From Chara braunii (lineage: Eukaryota > Streptophyta > Charophyceae > Charales > Characeae), in NCBI GenBank assembly GCA_003427395.1, contig BFEA01000434.1, forward strand, positions 236,187 through 262,305: 26,119 bases of DNA. Reading direction: 5' to 3'. The translations under genes and the position numbers were made by a program. A model generated the notes under the pieces. It did not search any database, had not been told where the DNA came from, and was given only the letters and a program-made list of their open reading frames with translations. Every line of letters starts with the position of its first letter. The first letter of the stretch is position 1. Below are positions 1 to 9,088 of this stretch, in pieces.

Positions 1-27
1 TTTTTTTTTTTTTTTTTTTTTTTTTTT
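1..27. repeat. Poly-T tract at window edge
   Basis: The first 27 bases are all T. A second short T run follows near 54-62. On the minus strand this could be the A tail of a retroposed sequence, or it may be a simple homopolymer at an assembly edge. The window cannot decide between these. Confidence 0.9.
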
Positions 28-427
28 CCCTTCAGTTAGTTAGAGCCAATTTTGTTTTTTTTTCGTTACTGTTCTATGAGAAATCTGCTTGAGTGAGTCC
101 GCCTCAGTATCCGAGGCCGATTCATTCAAGTGGCTCATAATAGCCACGAATCCAACCAAGTTCGTGGAGGAAGGCGGACCCCTCTCGGTATTGTGGCGCC
201 ACATCGTGAAGCTCGCAGAGATCCCAAAGGCGAGGCGCAGCAAGGAGAGGGAGGAGCACTTCGGGGGAGAAAAGTTGTGCATGCGAAGACGACCGAAAGC
301 AGGGAACTACCGACGAACGAGCGAAGAACGACAGAGGGGGCGCACACGGGAGAAAGGGGGTTGAAACACGAGGAGAAGGTGGTACGAGGAGTAGCGGGAG
401 AAGCAGTGGTAGGGGAAGAAGAATGAG
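28..427. other. Non-coding stretch, nothing recognised
   Basis: This segment is open in several frames on both strands, but the translations are low-complexity or basic and resemble no known family. The overlapping open frames on both strands are typical of compositional bias. No RNA gene, promoter motif or transposon end was recognised. Confidence 0.4.
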
Positions 428-488
428 CAGAAGAAGAAGAAGAAGAAGAAGAAGAAGAAGGAGAGAAGAAGAAGGAGATGGAAGAAGA
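428..488. repeat. (AAG)n microsatellite
   Basis: An almost perfect AAG run begins near 430 and becomes imperfect (GGAG, GAGATG) toward 488. It lies in a longer purine-rich stretch that starts near 360. The serine-rich and leucine-rich frames read from the opposite strand are by-products of the repeat. Confidence 0.9.
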
Positions 489-600
489 CTTACTGACACT
501 TGCAATCGGTGATGGTGATGTCCCGGGCACCTGTACTTGAGTTACGAGGGACTCACTGCAGATCCTTTAGGTGGTTCCCCATGTCAAAAGGGGGGGGGTA

Positions 601-707
601 TGACGCTGACAATAACGACAACGATGACGACTACGGCGATGACTACTATGATAACGACGACAATGACTACGACAGCAATGACTACAACGCTGACGACGAC
701 AACGATG
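601..707. repeat. Degenerate ACN/GAY trinucleotide tract
   Basis: A trinucleotide tract built from GAC, GAT, AAC and TAC permutations runs for about 107 bases. One frame reads as an Asp/Asn/Tyr-rich peptide and another as a Thr-rich one. The periodicity without a conserved frame suggests a decayed microsatellite, not a protein. Confidence 0.75.
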
Positions 708-769
708 GAGCGAGAGAGAAAAAACAGGGTAACTTTCCATTCTCGCGGTTGTCCTCATGGTACTTCCAC

Positions 770-1071
770 CGAAAGGAGGAGCAAAATCGAATGAATCTCC
801 CACTAGAACATGGAAATATACACCGTCGTTTGCGCCCGCCCGCTGTCGCGCCTTCGTCCCCGCTCGTCAGCGGATTTGCTATGTGTGAGAGAGTGTGTAG
901 GTGAGTATGTGTGTGTATGCACGTGTACTGATCGCGCGACGGACGACTTAGCGACGAGCGAAATCGGATGAATCTACAACTACAACATGGAAACATACAT
1001 CAGTACACACGTATGCGTGTGTGTGTACGTGTGTGTGTGTGCTCGCTCGTATGTGCGTGTGTGTGTGTGTG

Positions 1072-1107
<36 letters not shown>

Positions 1108-1651
1108 GGCTGATTGACGCTGGGTATGGCAGGGATATGCACGCTTGTGTTCGCGTGGGTGTGTGAGTGTGTCTTAGTGTGTGTGTTGTGAATGTGAGTG
1201 TGTGTGTGTGTGTGTGAATCGCGCGACGGACTTCCAAAGTCGAATTAATCTTTTGCTACAATGTGGGAGTATACAGAGCCGCGTTTGTTTGCTTGATTGT
1301 GCGCGTGCGGGTGTGTGTTTGGGTATGAGTGTGTGAGTGGGTATCTCATTGTCGATCTCATGGTACTTTCACCAATAAAACAAGTAAAATAGAAATGAGC
1401 AAAATAAGATTAGTAAAAACCGGATGAATCTACCACTACATATCATATATGTGCGCTTCAACACACATGTGTGTGTGTGTGTGACCGCGCACTATTGTTT
1501 GTGTGTGTGTGTGTGTATGTATGTACGTGTGCATGAGTGTGTGAGGGTGTGCATGTGAAACGTGTGGCATACTACATGGTGCTTCCCTACATAGGATGAG
1601 AAAGAATGAAGGAATCTACCACTAGAATGCGGAAATATTCATTACTACACA

Positions 1652-1690
<39 letters not shown>

Positions 1691-1890
1691 AAGAGATGAG
1701 AGGGAGAAAGAGAGAGAGAATACTTCGATCGATTCGTTGAGTAACGTACCGGGCAATAGGAAAATCTCCAAGGCCGCGGGTTGACATCGCGCAGCCTCCA
1801 TCGAAAGGATGAGCAAAACCAATCGAATCTTTCGCTGCCACGTCGAAATATTCACTACTACACATATGTGTGTGTGTGTGTGTACGAGAA
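770..1890 (+). repeat. Satellite-like family: GAATCT motif plus (GT)n, six diverged units
   Basis: Six diverged copies of a block of about 45 bp occur near 780-825, 952-998, 1232-1275, 1412-1450, 1598-1650 and 1806-1865. The best-conserved core reads approximately CGAATGAATCTACCACTA and is followed by an ATGGAAATAT-like stretch. Most units continue into GT or GA dinucleotide runs of 15-50 bases, for example 1056-1072, 1075-1105, 1197-1216, 1650-1720 and 1865-1882. Unit spacing is about 170-280 bp. This looks like a tandemly amplified, decaying satellite or fragments of a dispersed repeat. Related core motifs recur in inverted orientation at 8,770-8,990. Confidence 0.6.
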
Positions 1891-1986
1891 GGAGAAAAGA
1901 TCGCGCNATGAGAAGAGAATGGAGGACTAGAGAAGGGAAAAACTTACCTGTTTAAGGTCATCGCTGCGGANTGTCCGTTTCCTTTT

Positions 1987-1987
1987 A

Positions 1988-2052
<65 letters not shown>
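1987..2052. repeat. (ATT)n microsatellite
   Basis: About 21 uninterrupted ATT units. It is one of four long ATT/TTA arrays in the first 5 kb. Confidence 0.95.
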
Positions 2053-2553
2053 GTTCTTTCGTGCTTTAAATCTTGACGATGAGTATGGCTACCTACATTT
2101 GAAGATGGAGAAACGAAGGGGAAGATGCACGTGAGGAGGGGAGAAAGGTGAGTGCAAGGAGGGAAAGAGATGGGTACTCAGCTGGCCATATAGTCCATAA
2201 GGGCGATGATCCGGGCGTGAGACTTAGCAAGTGCTTGAGGAGAACGGCATTGGCCGAAATCTGCTCGTACTGCGGGGAGTTGTTGACATCACGTGAGGCA
2301 TTGTAGATAGGCTAGATAGGATCTGTCATTCGTAGCCTAGTCGTCGAGCGCCAGAATGGGAAGTTCGACATTGTTTTTTTGTTGATGAGGATGGGATTCG
2401 TCCAGCATTGTCACCTGTGAGCTTATATTGTGTTCTTATTTGGTGAAACTGTGATGCAATTCTGCTTTTGGTTTGAGGTCACGACTATCTGGTCTCATGT
2501 GTATGATGTTGCTTGGTTACTGAAGTTTGCTATCACACATTTTCCATGCATCA
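2053..2553. other. Unannotated spacer
   Basis: No open frame with recognisable similarity, no repeat and no RNA gene could be supported here. The sequence is of mixed composition between two ATT arrays. Confidence 0.4.
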
Positions 2554-2554
2554 A

Positions 2555-2631
<77 letters not shown>
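2554..2631. repeat. (ATT)n microsatellite
   Basis: About 26 ATT units with a single interruption (TTG) near 2594. The poly-Ile and poly-Leu open frames across it come from the repeat and are not genes. Confidence 0.95.
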
Positions 2632-2633
<2 letters not shown>

Positions 2634-2854
2634 ACTCAAACTCGATATCTTTCACACTTCACATGTATGCAAACAGGTGTGCAGCAAACTGGCGACAATC
2701 GCCCATCAAACTCAGAGATATGGTAGCTGAGAACACAGTTCAGGTACAAGTTCACTTCATTGGCTATGGCGACACAGCGTCCACACAATTCTCTGTTCGC
2801 ACACACAGAGGATCACCCTAGATATCCCACACGCGATACTCTGCGCACCCACAT

Positions 2855-2868
2855 ACACACACACACAC
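2855..2868. repeat. (AC)n microsatellite
   Basis: Short perfect AC dinucleotide run inside a slightly longer CA-rich stretch. Confidence 0.85.
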
Positions 2869-2960
2869 GCTACACTCTATCTACAACTATGATAACTATG
2901 GCCGCTGCTATCCTATCGCTATGACTAAGTTCCTTCTTATAACCAGTCACCTCATGTAGA

Positions 2961-3211
2961 CAGCGTGGCCAATGCCGCGTCGGCAGGAGACAGGCGGCAG
3001 TGCCACAGCAGCAGAGATGGATGGCTGGTGCCACATCAGCATTGAAGACTGATGGTCGGGACCACATCAGCAGTAGAGATAGGTGGCATGAGCCACATCA
3101 ACAACATAAGCAGGTGACTGCACCACAGCAGCAATGTAAACAAGTGGCATATGCCACATCAGCGAACGTAGTCAGGTGGCATGCGCCACATAAGCAATAT
3201 CAAGTGCTCAG
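2961..3211. repeat. 31-bp palindrome-containing minisatellite, about 8 units
   Basis: About eight imperfect units of roughly 31 bp follow one another. The unit consensus is approximately CAGGTGGCATGAGCCACATC followed by AGCA and a short variable part. Most units carry an inverted repeat of the form GTGGC-N4-GCCAC. In the unit near 3146 it is a perfect 14-base palindrome (GTGGCATATGCCAC). Divergence between units is high, so the array is old or poorly homogenised. Confidence 0.75.
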
Positions 3212-3411
3212 CATAGACAACGCCAGCCTGCTGCCACAGTCCCGCGTCATCCCCACAGCCAGCGTCAAGCCGGCGACAAGACAACATAGCAAGATTGGTC
3301 TCAGGTCCCCTACCAACAGTCATACAGATTGACTCACAGCTAAGGGTCTGGACTGTGTACAGTTGTAGATTTCCGCTTGGTCCTGCTGCTGTCTGGGTAC
3401 CTGCATACAAA

Positions 3412-3660
3412 CAGATAAAGGGGCACAGACCGACAGACCAATAACCATACAAACAAACAGACAAACAGATCGACAGGCAACAGCAAATAGAAAAACAAAC
3501 ACAGAGACACAGAAGGACACAGATAGACAAGACAAACAGACGGACATACAGACAGACAGAAACAAACAGAAGTACAGACAGACAAACATACAAACAAGCA
3601 TACAGATATACAGACAGACAGTGGTAGCCAGACAGACGAAGACAGACAGATAGACACAAG
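3412..3660. repeat. Degenerate (CAGA)n/(CAAA)n tetranucleotide array
   Basis: About 250 bases of interspersed ACAGACAGA and AAACAGA words. The minus-strand frames made of Ser-Val-Cys-Leu repeats are translations of this array. No protein is called. Confidence 0.85.
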
Positions 3661-4408
3661 GAGAGAGGAAGTGGACGTTGAGAAGAAGAAGAAGGTAACG
3701 ACCAGCGAAGGCTGGAACAGAGCAAAGGAGTTTACCTATTTCCTGATTATGGCAGTTATGGCTGCCTTCCCCTACAACTAGCAGAATCAGCGGCTATGGC
3801 CGCGTCTTCTTCCTCTCAACCCACTTCTCCTATGGGCACCTGCAAACCTATGTATCAAAAGAGGCACAAACAATGTTTCTGCACTGCTCACAGGGAGAAT
3901 GAATGAATGTTTGAACGCGGCCTCTTGATTTATACTCTGGATCGTCATTTGTCCTTGAACACCGGACCCTTGGTGCACGCAGTCCCACATGGTAGTCGCT
4001 GACCGGACAAAGTGCAACTGGGACAGGGTAATGCCGACTTGACACAGCTAGACTGGTCGCTTGCCCACTTACCTCTGGTCATACATGAGCAACACTCGAA
4101 AGGCCACTTCTGGACCTTCTGGAAGTCTGTAGACTCGGTCTTTTGGGTCTGCAACAACTGCGACCTTAACCTTTCAGGACTGAAGCGGCTACAGCCCCAC
4201 ACAGCTATGACCTCTACTCGACAGACCTACAGATGGAACCCCGACGGCTACATAGACCTACGATAGACAACAGTTAACAACCAAAACACAAGTCACGGGT
4301 TCAAACACACATGGGGTCAGCTTGATACTGTACACATGTGCATAAGGTCTGGGGATCGAGCCTGGGATCTCCAACTGCTACTGGTAAAGTGAAAGTCGTT
4401 TTAATTAT

Positions 4409-4411
<3 letters not shown>
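3661..4411. other. Unannotated spacer with short unsupported open frames
   Basis: Open frames under 90 codons lie on both strands, including one of 84 codons on the plus strand near 4012-4266. None carries a motif or composition I recognise. No RNA gene or transposon terminus was found. Confidence 0.4.

Positions 4412-4469
<58 letters not shown>
4412..4469. repeat. (TTA)n microsatellite
   Basis: About 19 uninterrupted TTA units. The poly-Leu and poly-Asn open frames across it come from the repeat. Confidence 0.95.
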
Positions 4470-4476
<7 letters not shown>

Positions 4477-4848
4477 CGTGTTTTAATCCCATCTATAATG
4501 TGTGGCTTGTCAGGGTCTGATGAGAGGAGATGAGATACGTATCTTATGCATGAAGAAGGTCAGTTGTGGAGAAGACGTCATGCACATTGGTCAGCGAACT
4601 GGGCCTGTTGTGAGAATGTAGGTGGGATAGGTAGGGAGAGCAGAGTAGACTAGGTGTCGGACAGTAGAAGTGACATCGAATACAGGGATGGCGTGACCTG
4701 AGGGTGTGAACGTTGGCTCACGAGATCACTATATCGCTCTTATTTATATGGAATTTTGAACTCTCTACTTGTTACCTAACTATCTGGACTTCTGCATGAT
4801 TATTGTAGCTTTGTTTTCTGTATATCTCGCTCATTCATATTTCTTGCA

Positions 4849-4896
4849 TTATTATTATTATTATTATATATTATTATTATTATTATCATTATTATT
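4849..4896. repeat. Interrupted (ATT)n microsatellite
   Basis: ATT units interrupted by ATATA near 4865 and by a C near 4887. Confidence 0.9.
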
Positions 4897-5045
4897 TGTT
4901 GATTCATTCCTATACCTTTTGTTCTGATTTGATTGCCAGCACAATCATACATGTGCATATAAACCATGTGCCTAGCTAGAGCCATGATCGCCTTCGTCCA
5001 CACTGGCCTAGAGCAAGTCCAAGTGCACGCCGGGTCATTTAGGCA

Positions 5046-5175
5046 GAGGAGGTTGAAATGAAAAGGGTAGAGTGAAGAAAAGAAGGAAACAGGAAAGAGA
5101 ATGAAGAAGAAAAATAAGAAGAAAAGAGTTGGAAGAATGAGAAAGAGAACAAAGACATGAAATAAGAAGACAAGC
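5046..5175. repeat. Purine-rich GAA/GAAA low-complexity tract
   Basis: About 130 bases are almost all A and G on the plus strand, with GAAGAA and GAAAAG words and no fixed period. The Phe-rich minus-strand frame here reflects this bias. Confidence 0.7.
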
Positions 5176-5636
5176 GAAGTCATTTCTCATTCTCATCCTA
5201 TACACCCTTGTTTTTACCCACCCTCTGCTGCTTTATAGATTGATTGATGTATGGATGTAGGACGGGTGATAAGATAAGGCTCAAGGGTGAGGAACATCCT
5301 ATTACTCGCCTCTACGTGTATACATATCTTAGATAGCTAGATTGACAAACTATAAATGGGGTACTAATGTGTGGGTCATCCCATGGTCTGTCTAAGTGTA
5401 AACCGGTTAGACTGAGAATAAGTGGTAGGATACTACTGTGTGAGTCATCTTACTGCTTGATCGAATCGATACAAGCTGGTAAGTATAAGATGAAGGTTTT
5501 TTGTGAGGGTCTTCGTACTTCATACTTACATTTGATCGGACTATATTACAGTCCTCCGTTAGAATTTAAGTTTATTATTGAACTTCATATAGGGCCATGT
5601 CGACAGTGAGGGAGGTGTTGAGACCTTGTTGACCTG
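5176..5636. other. Spacer with a weak internal duplication
   Basis: Two segments of about 35 bp, near 5358-5391 and 5427-5460, share the wording GGNTACTANTGTGTGNGTCATC. An open frame of 80 codons spans them but matches nothing I recognise. Nothing else is supported. Confidence 0.35.
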
Positions 5637-6127
5637 TGTGTGATTGCAGGTCATCTTAATCAAGAAGACTCATTATGAGTCTTTGCAAGACTGCATGATG
5701 TTGCCGTATGGTAACAGGTTGGTTCGCCAACTCAATCCTCACTCACCCTCAACACCCACACTTTGCATCAACCTTTGCGCTAAATGGCATTTTTTATTTC
5801 GGATCAGTGTCTGAAGGGTCTATGTTTGGTCAAAAGAGGTCCTTGAATAACTGAGTCGAAAAAGAAATTTCTGATAAAGAGTTTTGGAAGCACAAGTGTA
5901 ATGTTTGTGAAAGTAAATGAATGGTTGATTGTGTTAGGATTGTGAAATGCGTTTGGTTTGTCTGTACGTCAGTAAGACGACCAACCACGTGCTATTCACT
6001 CAACACGCATTGCTTATGCTAACCTGAGCCTCGACTCAGACATTTCGTCGACTTGTAATCTTTGTACATTTGGTTTGGGTTAATCTTTCTGACTTTTACC
6101 TCTTCGATGATGAATAGATTAGGACAA

Positions 6128-6287
6128 TTGGCAAAGGNGAAAGGGCCTTATTCATATCATTTTTCTTTGAAAGGTCATGAGCCTATTTTTTATTTCTGAT
6201 GCATATTTGACAGACCATGAGCCTATTTTTGTTTTGTGATGTTTGCTTGAAAGACCAAGAGCCTATTTGATTGTTTCTCTTTCAAAA
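6128..6287 (+). repeat. 40-bp tandem repeat, 3-4 units
   Basis: Units begin at 6168, 6208 and 6248, giving an exact 40-bp period, with a weaker unit before them. The shared core is TGAAAGACCATGAGCCTATT followed by T-rich sequence. Units differ at several positions. It lies within the leader-like flank upstream of the 5' LTR. Confidence 0.75.
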
Positions 6288-6712
6288 GTCAAAGCTTCGT
6301 TCATTCTGATGTTTGTCTTTGTTTGTGTAAAAATGTAAAAGACATCTCCTTGTCTTTTCAGTCTCAACTTTTGAAAAATATATATTATATTTGTATCAAT
6401 TTGAAATGATCTTATATAGCATATGAAATTTATTGGTCAAGAACGAATATGCTAGAACACTTGTATACGCGAAAGATCGTAAGTCAAGTCGACCTGAACA
6501 GTAAGTCCGTCCGGGAGATTAGCCCACCGATGCCCGACATGTAAACCGATCAGTCTTAGGCGTTCAACCACGAGTACACCTATGCTACGGCGATTGAGAA
6601 AACGCCCTCGGTTGACCTACCTCTACAAAGGCATGTAAAAGCCTTCGCATGTGGGTCGGTAGCTCAGCAGGGATACGCCTACCTGAGGATGGTGACAGCC
6701 CCTCGGGTAGAG

Positions 6713-6714
6713 GT
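6713..6714 (+). promoter_or_regulatory. Splice-donor-like site in the upstream leader copy
   Basis: AGAG|GTGAGT matches the eukaryotic 5' splice consensus. It occupies the position homologous to the candidate donor at 13962 of the element. The acceptor that would pair with it is not visible, because the homology stops before the LTR at 6872. Confidence 0.35.
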
Positions 6715-6871
6715 GAGTTGTACCTCGCGACGTCCCGACCTGTCGTGGGGCGTCGTGAAAGGTACAACACGTGCGCACGGTCAGAGTGGTGACTGGTTCT
6801 TTTCAACAACTCTGGAAAAAAAAATAAAAAAAAATCATGTGTGATACGACCGTGAGGTTCAGCGCTCCCAG

Positions 6872-7491
6872 TGTCAGCGCAAATACCCTTACAAGGGTAT
6901 CCGCCCTAGTTTTTGCAAGTGACAGAAATTAAGTTTGGATTAAACGGTCTAAAGTATATCTCGCGAGGCGCCGTTGCGTTTGTGGTCAAGGCTGACCGGA
7001 TGGTTGGCTAGAATAGAGAGTGTGTGGGCGCGCAAATTTTTGAGGCGCACGTGATCTTCTTATTTGTTGTTGGTTGAAGAGTCGACATGATCGCCGACCG
7101 AAGATCTTCTTCTGATTAAGCAGGGATTAAAAAGGTTATGCCTCTTTGGTTGAGGTGCTTGTCTGTGATATGTGCGTACGTACGGAGGACGACATCGACA
7201 ACGACCGTGCAACTTTGTGCGGTAAGCGGAGTATGTGCAAAATAGAAACGTGGACCAGGCTTCCGCGTGTTTGATTGAGGGAGTGTGGCGGGCGTGGAAT
7301 GTCGACGGCGCGGTGTGGGCCGCAGAGGTCTAGGTTTGCGCGGCGTCAAGGGCTTATTTTTGTCCTTTTTATTATTATTTTATTCTGTATGTTTTCGTCA
7401 AACCGGGTGCGGCACCAGTTTTTAAGAACCATTGACGGGAGCGTCAGTTTAGCTTGGGTGGTACGGCCGTTGACCTTGGGCGGCGCGTCGA
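6872..7491 (+). repeat. 5' LTR (start and first 620 bp; right end not resolved)
   Basis: The segment aligns without gaps to 25500-26119. My hand count gives about 40 differences in 620 positions. Both copies start with TGTC, consistent with the TG start of LTRs. An inverted repeat, ATACCCTT-AC-AAGGGTAT, lies at 6883-6900 and is conserved in the 3' copy. A weak TATA-like AAGTATAT occurs near 6953 but is not conserved (AAGTATAC in the 3' copy). The LTR probably continues past 7491, but the window ends before the 3' copy does, so the true 5' LTR end cannot be fixed. I found no TGG-initiated primer-binding site that I trust. Confidence 0.85.
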
Positions 7492-8690
7492 GGCTTGGAC
7501 GACAGTCAAGGACCTTGAGATCACACCTCTTTCGGCGGCCCGGTTTGGTTCCCACGTGTTTGGGATACTAGTGATTGAAGTCGGACCGCGGGGTTTAAAC
7601 TGCATAAGAGCCGGTGGGTGAGTTAGCCCACGGCGTGGGAGGCAGCGTAGTGTCGTCCGAAATCTGTTGTAAGAGGTTTGGGAGTGGGCAGACTGTGGGG
7701 GCCCGAAAGCTGATATACTAAGCCTGAGCTGGCCAAGGCCAGGGGGCGCTCGTCGGGTACCGTGATGGGGGCTATAACCCAAGAGCCTAACCCGGTGGGT
7801 ACATCCAGGAACAGTCGGAAAGCCAGCCCTCGTTCGGCCCAGATGGTGGAACTCAGTGAGTGAAACCGAATATTATGGGCTGCTCGGAGCCGCTCAGGCT
7901 CTGAGGGGCCGCACGACACTCCCACTGAGTCCTTCGGGACATCTGTAAAAATTGGAACGATATAGAGAAGATTCGCATGGCGCCTCCGCAAGGATGACAC
8001 GGATAGATTGCGAAAAGGTCGGGGCGCTCTGGCTTTTTAGTTCCGCTGTTCTATTTCGGAAGGAGGTGGGCACTCGCAGCAGCATGGACGAGCGCTAGGC
8101 CAGAGCGATGGGTTCGGCCAAGCAGCGCTGCGCAACAGCAGGCGGAGCAGCAGCACGATAGAGACGGGGAGCGGAGGCAGCGAGCGAGAAGAAGGGACGG
8201 AAATGAATCTGGTCGGTGGGCTGCATTGACTGCATGCGAAGGAGGGAGAGTTCGAAGCCGTGTTGCGAGGAGGAAGTGCGGAGGCGGCAGAAGGGAGGCA
8301 GCAACCGATGCAGAAAAAGGGGAAAATTGAGTGAACCTAGACGCGAATCCGCGCTAGGTACAAACGAAGACGAGGTATGATGGAAGAAAAGAATGAAAGG
8401 GAGGGATGATGGTGTAGCATAGGCGATTGTGGGTAGAATCGGGCAAGGGAGGGCTCGATTTTGAGGTTCGAGGGTAGGGCGATTTCAAATATGAAGTTCG
8501 TTTCAGACAAAAGTTAGCAGATCTGGAGGTAGAGAAGGGAGTTAGTGCGCGGAGGTTTCGTGGGAGTGGATATGGCCATAGGGGAGAAATAGAGATCTCG
8601 CTCGTTTCCTGATAAAAACAAGCGAGGGAAGATCCGCTTCTGAGGTTCCTAGGACGGGCGACCACAATTATAACGCTAGTTTTAGTAGTG
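7492..8690 (+). other. Remainder of 5' LTR and/or start of leader; no gene
   Basis: This stretch is GC-rich at first and then purine-rich. Open frames exist on the minus strand but overlap each other and carry no recognised domain. The LTR-to-leader border should lie here or shortly downstream. A small inverted repeat, CCTAGACGCG-AATC-CGCGCTAGG, is near 8336-8358. Confidence 0.4.
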
Positions 8691-8692
8691 AG

Positions 8693-9088
8693 TTAGTAGA
8701 AATGAAGATTAGTAAAGAAAGAACTGCGTGGGGAGAGGAGCAAGTTTGGAGAGTTGTGCATCCGGCGAGACTTTTGCAGAAGATTCATTCGGTTCTGCCC
8801 AGCCAGTCGACGGAGGTAGCGTGGGGTTTGCCGAGAGGGGTTAGGAACATGCATGATAGCGAGTGTGTCGCCCATCCTATGGTTGGTATGGAGGTGAAGA
8901 GCAAGGCTCGAGTTTGAAGACTTACCTGTAGGTTGGTGGGTTCNAACGGAATGTATTTGGTCATGCCCCAGCGGAAGGTTCATTCGATGTTTGCTTGATT
9001 GTTCCGGCGAGACAGCGTGGAGCAGCCGCAGGGTTCGAGATTTACCTGTTGGACGAAGTGTTGCTCCGCTGTCGGTTGAAGTTCGCAC
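8693..9088 (-). repeat. Inverted-orientation copies of the GAATGAATCT-family repeat
   Basis: Read on the minus strand, this segment contains CGAATGAACCTTCCGCTGGG (near 8981-8962) and CCGAATGAATCTTCTGC (near 8793-8777). Both resemble the cores of the repeat family at 770-1890. Two minus-strand words, ACAGGTAAGTC and ACAGGTAAATC, lie near 8925 and 9043, each some distance 5' of one of these cores, and look like splice donors. The segment is open for 131 codons on the minus strand, with internal repetition (PTGKS twice, RMNL twice). I read this as a diverged repeat pair. An old exon cluster on the minus strand is the less likely alternative. Confidence 0.45.

Larger units (their letters stand above)
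5637..6780 (+). repeat. Diverged copy of retroelement leader sequence outside the 5' LTR
   Basis: Two blocks here recur in the same order inside the element. Block 1 (about 5637-5758) shares TAACAGGTNGGTT and an ACTCAATYC/AACTCACYC pattern with 12150-12300. Block 2 (6579-6780) aligns with 13825-14030 and shares, for example, TATGCTAC, GGTAGCTC, GGGATAC and CTGTCGT. It also shares a splice-donor-like GAGGTRAGT. The intervening parts differ in length (about 0.8 kb here, 1.5 kb inside) and are hard to align by eye. The segment is probably the leader of a related element, into or beside which the annotated element inserted. Block 2 is convincing; block 1 is moderate. Confidence 0.55.

Noticed and set aside
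2430-2726. Poly-Ile/poly-Leu proteins across ATT arrays
   Set aside because: They are translations of microsatellites, open in more than one frame.
3159-3725. Minus-strand 188-codon Cys/Leu/Ser-rich open frame
   Set aside because: Its repetitive composition is a direct translation of the CAGA/CAAA array at 3412-3660.
4515-4545. Hammerhead ribozyme core (CTGATGAG)
   Set aside because: No GAAA partner with closing stems follows. The same applies to CTGATGAAG near 16148, which lies in a coding frame.
6655-6690. tRNA-like A box (GGTAGCTCAGCAGGG) as a tRNA or SINE promoter
   Set aside because: No B box (GGTTCGANTCC) and no cloverleaf could be found downstream in either copy. The match is limited to a few bases.
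6812-6837. A-rich run just before the 5' LTR as a retroposon tail or true LTR start at 6838
   Set aside because: The 3' copy has no similar sequence at the matching position, so it is flank and not part of the LTR. A tail origin cannot be shown.
7492-8900. Primer-binding site for initiator Met tRNA or another tRNA
   Set aside because: No TGGTATCAGAGC-like or other convincing TGG-initiated complement was found at a plausible LTR end.
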